Below are positions 54,829 through 64,000 of a DNA stretch of 64,000 nt, piece after piece; the first letter of the stretch is position 1, and each line of letters begins with the position of its first letter. The position numbers and the translations under genes were made by a program. Under the pieces are notes generated by a model. The model did no database searches, had not been told where the DNA came from, and saw nothing but the letters and a program-made list of their open reading frames with translations. This DNA is from Adiantum capillus-veneris (lineage: Eukaryota; Streptophyta; Polypodiopsida; Polypodiales; Pteridaceae): the NCBI GenBank assembly GCA_014529385.2, contig CM043960.1, forward strand, positions 30,939,396 to 31,003,395, in the 5' to 3' direction.

Positions 54829-56873
54829 GTGGTTACGAGAGCACAAGATCAAAAGAAAGCTGATGAGAATCCAGAGACAAAGAACACGGAAAGTGACACG
54901 AGTCCAAAGACAGATGATGGACCAAAGACAGACGCACCTAGTCAGAAAACCAAGAGCAAACAAAATAGTTGGAAATCTAGAAAGACTAGGATGAAAGCAC
55001 GCAGGGAACGAGAGAAAAAATCCCTAGCTGAGAAGCTTACCGAAGCTGAGGAGAAGATAAAACAACATGGGGAAAAGGAGGCACCTTCTCTTACACAGAT
55101 GGTTAAACCTCTAGAAGAACCATCCACGGATGATAAATCGAGAAGTGCTAGTTCAGGAGGATCTGTGTTGGCAGAGAAGGTTAATGAGACATTAGATGCC
55201 CTCTTGGAAGCCTATGATGTGAGGCTCAAAAACAACCAAACCCAAGAACACAGGTGGATGACATATCCCTATGCGGAACTAGAAAAGCAATGGTTTGAAA
55301 TGTACCAAAAAATGATTCAAACAGCCCAAGCTTTACTAGAACCACCAGTTGCAAAACCTGAGGATGTGATCCGTGTCACGCCTACACAAGTAATCCCACC
55401 AAACCAGGAACTAAAAGAGCCAGATTCTAGTCATGAGCATAGAACAAACCTCAAAGACCCAGCATTAGAACCAAGGATAGTACTGAATACCATGGATAAC
55501 TCTTCCGAGGGAATTCACCAAGCTATACCTCAGGATTGTAAAGAGATAGATAGTCTTGATGAATTGTGGAAACAAGAGAGAGAGGCCAATGAAGCCGATG
55601 ACCTAAGAAGACAAGTAGACAAGACTGATGATGAACGAGGAGTGTTTCCACCACCAATAGAGTAATTTGAGACTGGATCTCAAATGAATCTAGACGTGCG
55701 ATCGTATTGGGGCGACAAAGGATCTGTAAAATCTATGGATAGTCAACCCCATTCGCTAAGAACACTACCGCCCTACATGGGAGAGTACGAGACCAAGTCA
55801 GATGTGGTTGCAGTCCCATCACAGAGACTGTCTCCCAACAAGGCCATCGATTCAAAGGGGCTAGTAGATATTCTATCTACCCCAGTCACCTGTACAATAA
55901 TGTTAGCCGAGTTTCTCAAAATAAGACCAAACATGTGGGCTAATGTGGGTAAATGTCTAGAGAAATTTGGTGTAAAAACCCCAATGACTCAAATCGAGGA
56001 AGGCATCAAAGAGCTTGAAATGCCTCAACTAAATACTAGGTTAGTGCCATTAAACAAGGTAGGCGAGTATTACGAGGGAGAAGAGGGAAACACCACCCTT
56101 CCTGTGGAATTCAATGGTGTAAAAACCATGGCAATACTTGATAGTGGAGCTGGTGTGGCCATTGCAACCAAAGAGGTTTGGAAAAAATGGGGAAAACCTG
56201 CCTTGATATCCACATGAATGACCCTGCAGCTTGCAGACGGACACAAGGAAAAGCCCCTAGGACTGCTAGAAAAAGTACTTGTTACTTCTTGTGGCATTGA
56301 ATATGAACACACTTTTGTTGTTGTTGACTTTGTCAAGAAGAACAACTATGACATCATTCTGGGAAGACCATTCATGCGACAATTGAAAATGGTCCCAACT
56401 TGGGGTTATGACCATATATACCTGAGACATATGGAAACCAAACCAAAGATAAACTTGAGGGACCATAGCTATAGGGATGTGATGAGAACACTGGTTGAGG
56501 AGTTTGATTCCGCCACAGTAGCAGGATCAGAACTTCCAGCTTGGTTAGGTAAGCCTAAAGAACTATGGATGTGTGGAGCTTCACAATGTGGTAGCTTGAA
56601 ACTTGAGGAATGTATCCTAGAGCGGGTTATAGAGGATATGGACTATATCCCAGAACCATTTCCTGAGGAAGAGTTAGAGCCTTTTGGATGGGAACACATC
56701 TTGGCTACTCTAGACGTGTGCGCCGTGGAGGATGCTCCCACAACAAAGTTTTGTGATGAAAAAGGCTATGATGTCGTTCCTTATTTTGCAGTGAGTGTAA
56801 TCCAGGAAAATGAAGAGAACCATACATCAACAAGGTCTCAAAATAAGGAGCAAACAAAGAAATGTGGAGAATA
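54829..56873 (+). pseudogene. pro: Gag-Pro linker and aspartic protease (element D)
   Basis: One frame with two stops (TAA near 55663, TGA at 56215-56217). A Lys/Glu-rich linker with coiled-coil character leads to VGEYYEGEEGNTT, MAILDSGAGVAIAT (Asp near 56140) and then PLGLLEKV and ILGRPFMRQL (near 56360). After the protease come the conserved LWMCGA block and EPFPEEELEPFGWEHIL, as in B. The frame then ends at 56873. Where B goes on to the RT, D goes to the W-P-K region. Confidence 0.8.
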
Positions 56874-56949
56874 AAAAAAAGAAGAAAACGACGAGTTCTA
56901 TGACTCTGTAGAACACTTTGACCTTCAAGAAGATCAACGACCCGGGAAT

Positions 56950-57860
56950 CAATGTCATCGCTACACGAATAAAGTGCATCAAAAGTGGATTCCAAAGTCC
57001 TCCGTGAAGACACAGCCACCACAAGCATCCTCATACATGGCTCCTAATAAGGATGCAAAGACTCATCTAGGAGGAATACAACCAGAGCAACGAGCTAACA
57101 ATGCTCTAATCAATGGGCTAGAAAAGTCCTCCAAGAAACTACCACCCACGAGCAAACAGACAGTAACTTTCCACTACCAGCCAAAATATCAAGGGAAAGT
57201 ACAAGAAGTCAACCTTGCTGAGGATAGTAGCGATAGTGACGAATCTTACGACTCCCCTATCATCAACTTAGGCCATCACTACCACCAACCCCTTCAGCAA
57301 CAACCATGACAGGTCAAACGAACAGGACAACAAGTCAAAGCCAAAAAGCTCGACAAATCTGGATACCAAAAAGCCAGATCGGCCAAAAACAGATATGCAT
57401 CAAGAAGACAAAGATCTCTAATGACAAATCACAAGATCCAACACCAAAACAAAAACAAGGAAAGCGTGCACGAACGGGTAAGAATATCACAAAATTGCAA
57501 GCTTTCACAACTCAGGTTTGGGCTCCAACGAAATTGATTCAAGCACGAAAAAGTCAGGAATTCATTTGGATTCCAAAACAACCACAGTATCAACTTTCAA
57601 AGCCTAAATCCCATCCCCAACCAAGCATACAAGGGCTGAAGAAAAGACCACTATCGACTCACACAACAAAAAGGTGGATCCCAAAGAAGTCTCTTCAAAC
57701 ACAAATGAAGCATGGGCAAGTATGGGTTCCCAAACGAGAGCCAACAACAAAACAGCCAATAATCGCAAAGAAATGGGTCTTAAAGAAGAACAACAAAACT
57801 GTTGTCAGTGCATCGCCGCTTGAATTCTTACAATTCTTCCTACGATTACAGTACAGTTAG
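56950..57860 (+). pseudogene. W-P-K repeat protein (element D)
   Basis: A Lys/Gln/Ser-rich basic protein with recurring W-[IV]-P-K or close forms. These are HQKWIPKSS (56975), RQIWIPKSQ (57354), QVWAPTKLI (57513), FIWIPKQPQ (57563), KRWIPKKSL (57669), QVWVPKREP (57720) and KKWVLKKN (57771). The last six are in the single frame 57306-57860; the first is in another frame upstream. Spacing is 15-50 residues. Similar W-V-P-K motifs are common in Gag linkers of plant Copia elements, but I know of no such array after pol in Ty3 elements. Function unknown. Confidence 0.6.
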
Positions 57861-59550
57861 AAGAGAGCAAGTCGCTTCAATCAAGAAACGATACAAGAGC
57901 TTCAAAGACCATTACATTGCTTAGAATAGGAAGCCTCGCCAACAAATGCCAATAAGCAAATTGCTTATACCTACATCTTGCACAACATAAATGTTTTCCA
58001 TGCATTGACTGTGTATGCATAATAGGGCTACATTACAAGGCCTGCATAGGCACAACTTTTAATTGCCCAAGCACAACACATACCCTTTGCGATACCCTGT
58101 CGTAAAGGATGACTCCAAATAGGAAGGGGGGAGGCATTCTGAATGCGGACCTAACATTATGACTATTAGAGGGCAATGTTTTGTGAGAGGCATTGAATTT
58201 TTGCGTTTTATTGTGATAATTTTTTGACAAAATTTAGAGTATATGCCCTCATAGTAGTGTTACAGAGGAGTATGGGGACAAAATCCATATATGAGCCCCT
58301 AGGGACATGTGTATAGTGTACATAGCATTTAGATTTCTATTTGAATGATTTTTCTTTTGTTAAGTTTTTTTAAAGATTTTCATTGTTGATTATTAAGAAA
58401 AAAATATAAAAATCCATAATCCACATGAAGAAAAGACTGACGAGAGGCCTGAGCACTACAAAGAGAAGAAGGTACAGGGAAACGATGAAACTTCATGAAG
58501 TATGTCTCAACAGCCACTACAACAGCCGAAGAACTTGTCAAAAGCAGTGTCAACAGGAAACCGACAAGTCACACAAGTCAGAGTCGAGTAGCTAAGCCAC
58601 AAAATGAGTGAAGTGTTAGTCCCAAAGCTTCAAGTAATATTCTCTCTAGTCTAAGCGTCTTACCTATTCTAGGTACTGCTCAAGCTGGAAGAGTTGAGCA
58701 TATTTAAGTTGTGTCGCTCATGCTGGTATAGGTGAGAAAAAGAGTCGAAGTCTAAGTACTTAAGTCTGGTGAAGTGAAGGAGAAGGTCCAAAAGACACTC
58801 ACGTACTGAGCACAGTGAGATACGAGTGGAGAAACTTCTACATCGAAAACCCTTCTTGGAAAGGTGGAAGCTATTGAGACATCTTTTGATGTCACATGTG
58901 CTACATTTATTCCTCGAAACACCCATCATCTCCTTCTTTCACATCGCATGCTTTTGGTGACAAATTTCTCATATGCATATAGAGTGTCCCATAATTGGCA
59001 CTTGCATCAGGCACTCTTTCCATGGCACTCACCTTTCATGAACATGTACTTCACGTTCAACTGCTCAACTCCAATAAGAGCGTATAACAAAGGCATTTTT
59101 TTCCCACCGGGTTTTTTCCCTTTGGTCATCCAGGTTTTAGACCCTAATCTAAGGACACCTATCACCATCCTCTTGTACATATTCCTTCTACATCAACAAT
59201 AAGGAAATGCTACTCAAATCAATTGACAAATGAATTGGAGCACCAATTTCATATCATAGCATACTTGTCCTCAATGGTCAGTCGAAGAATGGCCTACAAT
59301 GACAAAGCTGCAGACAACACTAACAACATGATTGCACAGGAACCAAGAAGTCCCCAATGAAGAAGAGCAGACATAAAAGTAATCAGAGGACCTGAAAAGA
59401 TGAATGATTATGATGATAGATGTCCGCTCTCATGGATCATAGTTCTTGTTTTGGTTCGACAAAGTTACAAGCAGTGCAACAGATGAAGCCAAAATGATAG
59501 CAAAGACCACATCGCCATCGACAATCAGGTCATGTCGGGGACGACATGAA
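57861..59550 (+). other. 3' UTR of element D
   Basis: 1.7 kb without a credible coding frame. Part of it (58590-59010) matches the relic at 6335-6790. It leads to a PPT. Confidence 0.6.
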
Positions 59551-59565
59551 CGCGGAAGGGGGGAG
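59551..59565 (+). other. Polypurine tract of element D
   Basis: CGCGGAAGGGGGGAG lies immediately before TGTTGACC. Confidence 0.85.
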
Positions 59566-60460
59566 TGTTGACCGCTGGGTCAACAACACAACATAACTCA
59601 AGTTTCGTACCAAAGTCTTATCTTTTGCGAGTTATGAAATGCTGCGGATTATGGCTATAAACGTCATTTGTAATGAGTAGTTATTCTAGTTTCATAAGCC
59701 GAGGTACAATGGCACTTCCAGATTGTAAATACAAAGCCATTTGACCCTTTCAACCCCATTTTTGGTTAAACCTAAGGTAGCCTTAGTATATAAGGTACCT
59801 AGGTCATTTTGTAAAAAAAGACTTTTATCATAATCAAAAACTTAGCGCTGCCGTCTACTGTGTGTGAGAGAGAAAGAGAGTGAGCGTGAGCTTTATCCTG
59901 TAGCTACGCCCGGCTCACTCAACACATTGGAGATCCGACTGCACCATTGTTGTAGGCTCGAGGAGAGCTACGCAACAACGCCAAGCATTCCACGCGAGAC
60001 GAAGCGCACACACCGACGCATCTACGAGCTATTTGTGGCCGTAAGTGTATCAAACGATGTCTGTTTTCTACGTTCTAGTAGTCTGTAGAATCGTGGCAAC
60101 ATAAGCTACGCAAAGGTACTCATAAATTTCAGTTTCATGCACTTACAAAATTTTGCTATGTCATCCTACGCATTTTCCGCAGATGGGTTTAAAGTGAGGG
60201 TTTTGAGTGTAGAAGCATAGGGAGAGGTGTATCCTAGTGAGGGGATGGTGTTCCTTAAGTTTCGTACGAATCTGGCACGATTAGGTGAGTTACCTTTCGT
60301 ATGTGTGTATGTGGCTAGGTGGTGTAGTTGAGAGCAGTGAGGTTCTTGATTGTGGTTTAGTTGGCCTTCCAGAGTGTTGTATGTGTAGGATAGTCTCAGC
60401 CTGACAAGCTAAAGAGATTCCCTCTGTGTGCCTATCGTGTCATCTGTGTCCTCGATTGAC
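59566..60460 (+). repeat. 3' LTR of element D
   Basis: It begins TGTTGACCGCTGGGTCAA and aligns with 50427-51320 to CTCGATTGAC, where the CT-rich array starts. Roughly 40 substitutions by eye. Confidence 0.85.
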
Positions 60461-62264
<1,804 letters not shown>

Positions 62265-62491
62265 TGCAGCCGTTTTTTGACCTAGTAGACAACAGTTCAC
62301 TCTTTTGATCATAACTTCTTCAATCAAGCTCTGATTTGGGTGATCTATAGCGTCAATCAAAGAGCACAACTCCCTCTACGCATTGATGTAAAGATAAAAA
62401 AAAATTAGAGTTTTGGAAGGTGTTTTTGTAGCAGCATTTTTGAAGTGAAAAGTTTCAAGAAAGTTGACTCTCGTCTCTTATTTTACATACA

Positions 62492-63425
62492 ATGTCTTCT
62501 AGCACTCGCAAGGGTTCTTCTTCTTCAACAAGGTCCACAACCATTGGGAAAAATGATCTAAAATCTCCTAAGTGTGGAGATAGCAACACAATCACCCAGA
62601 CAACAACATCAAGAAGCATAATCATGGCATACTTGGTATCGTTGCAAGAGACCGTAAACAAACAAGGAGAATACTTACGCGCACTTGCAATGGAGAATGA
62701 CACACTAAGGGTACTTGTGGTTGAGAATGAGAATCTCAAGAGGACACTTGAGATGCAAACAACAGGTTTGATGCAACTTGAAGAGGAAGTCAAGCAATGT
62801 AAATGCCCTCTTGTGGACTGGAATTCTTTGAAGGAGCGCATGATCAAAGTAGAGCATGACCATGTATTGAAAGACGAGAAAATTGACACGATGAGCTGGG
62901 ATGTATGCAACATGAAAAATGTATGCACAAACAAGTCTTGGGCTCATGTATGTGGTAACAATGTGGTTCCTAATTCCTCACTCATGCAAGCTATGGTTTA
63001 AACAAAGAATGTTGAGAATGTGGATGTGGACGAGTTGAAGGAACGGAAGCGACGTTCCAAGAAGTTATTCGTGGAATTCTTGAAGAGAAGTTATAGACAC
63101 CTCCTTCTCTTGCCATTGTTATCAAAAATTCCTTCAAAACTCACTTTGGCATGTCCGGAGTTATGGTCTATGGAGCACATAGAGGTGGTAAGCAAGAAGC
63201 TCCCTGCTCGGGAGAACGGCCAATTGTATACACCACGCTGGATGAGATCAAACGAAATATTATCACTGATAATAGTTGGATCTATTTGAGGGAAGCAAAA
63301 TGTTTTGTATGTGAAGATCGCACTATTAAAGCAACAAAGTATGCATCGCAAGGCATATGAAGGAAAGAATAAGAAAAACAAGGAGATCTCTCACAAAGAA
63401 AATGTGCCCAAGAAGGAGGCAAGTC
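62492..63425 (+). pseudogene. LINE ORF1: coiled coil plus RRM-like domain (copy 2)
   Basis: ATG at 62492 begins MSSSTRKGSSSS and gives 169 residues to a TAA at 62999-63001, the same place as in copy 1. The coiled coil includes LRVLVVENENLKRTLEM. Past the stop the RRM-like part is read in pieces: GMSGVMVYGAHRGGKQE (63144), RPIVYTTLDEIKRNIITD, then YLREAKCFVCEDRTIKAT. These are the expected strands of an L1-type ORF1 RNA-binding domain. Confidence 0.7.
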
Positions 63426-64000
63426 CCTCGAGCAAATAGGGATGCGTGACCTATAAGACCAAGTTACAATTGAAGATATGCTTTTGGAATTGTAATGGAT
63501 ATCCATGTAATGTAGGGGTTCACATTGATGAACTAACAAGAAAAGCAGATATTGTCAAGGTATCAAGCCGGAGATGATCAAATGGACGGGAGATTTTACC
63601 CATGAGTGGATGTGTGATATTTTCAACCTTGCACTTCAACATGGTATGCCTTATGATTGGAATGATTTGGTATCTTATGGAAAAGTTGTTTGGGTGCATA
63701 ATAGAGATGAAATTGAGTGATTGGACTGAAGAGAATGACAAGCGTGCACAGGGACAAACGGGTTTTTGTCGATGCCATAGCACCATTAATCATCTTGTCA
63801 CTCTTCCTATTCTCATCAAGGAAAGTCGGTTGAAAGGCAAGGGATCGTATTGTTGTTTTGTGGACTTTAAGAAAGCCTTTGATATGATTCCAGGTAACAA
63901 TTTGTGGAGAAGGATGGAAGACTCCAAGTGCCAAGTGCGTTTATGCTTGCAGTTTCTCGAATCTATGAGAAGGTGATTCGTTAATTGCGCATGGGAAGAG
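63426..64000 (+). pseudogene. LINE ORF2, internally deleted and cut by window end (copy 2)
   Basis: It starts as in copy 1 with ICFWNCNGYP (63477). At about 63555 it jumps to a position equal to 48888 in copy 1, so about 1.35 kb of endonuclease and pre-RT sequence is missing. The RT motif CCFVDFKKAFDMIP is seen near 63850. The window ends inside the RT. Confidence 0.8.

Larger units (their letters stand above)
50427..60460 (+). mobile_element. Non-autonomous Ty3-type element D
   Basis: Two LTRs of about 894 bp, a palindromic leader, gag, protease, a W-P-K ORF, 3' UTR and PPT. RT, RNase H and integrase are absent. Gag and protease are diverged relatives of those in A and B. The LTRs differ at roughly 40 sites by eye. 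The right side ends where the LINE CT-rich array begins, so LTR ends and target duplication are unclear. Confidence 0.8.

Noticed and set aside
50427-60460. Target duplication for element D (GTGAA against GATAA)
   Set aside because: Only 3 of 5 bases agree, and the right LTR end is uncertain because the CT array starts there.

Overview
This window looks like nuclear DNA of a land plant with a large, repeat-choked genome. Every recognisable coding stretch belongs to a transposable element: giant Ty3-type LTR elements, a Copia element with a TGGTATCAGAGC primer site, LINEs, a Penelope-like element and a MITE. I see no host gene, rRNA, tRNA or CRISPR. The Penelope-like element, rare in flowering plants, and the enlarged Ty3 families suggest a gymnosperm, fern, lycophyte or bryophyte, but the sequence does not prove this.

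Layout. 1-3557 is the 3' end of one giant Ty3 copy (called Z): a decayed coiled-coil ORF, a polypurine tract and the first bases of its LTR. 3558-6890 is a decayed relic of the post-integrase part and 3' UTR of a related family; a GT/GA microsatellite follows. 7405-29270 is best read as one 22-kb giant Ty3 element (A). It has a 5' LTR, PBS, a leader with evenly spaced palindromes, gag, protease, RNase H, two tandem integrase zinc modules, the integrase core, a second protease and W-P-K motifs. A second palindrome-bearing leader, the coiled-coil ORF3, a PPT and the 3' LTR complete it. A has lost its reverse transcriptase. It carries a Penelope-like element (about 10690-15117) in gag and a 219-bp MITE (19886-20104) between the two zinc modules. 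29334-46083 is a second copy (B). B keeps the RT but lost ORF3 and most of its 3' LTR, and is split by a nearly intact Copia element (39726-44943, TSD AATCT).

46084-50426 is a LINE with a CT-rich 5' UTR. 50427-60460 is a second Ty3 family (D) with its own LTRs, its own palindrome array, gag and protease but no RT or integrase. 60461-62264 is a 14-unit array of the CT-rich monomer that sits upstream of the LINE 5' end. 62265-64000 is a second, internally deleted LINE copy running off the window.

How the parts fit. In intact relatives of A and B, the LTR promoter (TATAAAAG) would drive a genomic RNA. Gag and Pol come from the first half. ORF3, in env position, could come from a spliced RNA (conserved donor before gag, acceptor just before the ORF3 ATG) or from a second promoter in the 22.6-24.8 kb leader. 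No gag-pol reading frame here is intact, so these copies could move only with help from others. Nested order gives relative ages: Copia is youngest (LTRs differ at 6 of 322 sites). The Penelope flanks and the D LTRs differ by about 4-5%.
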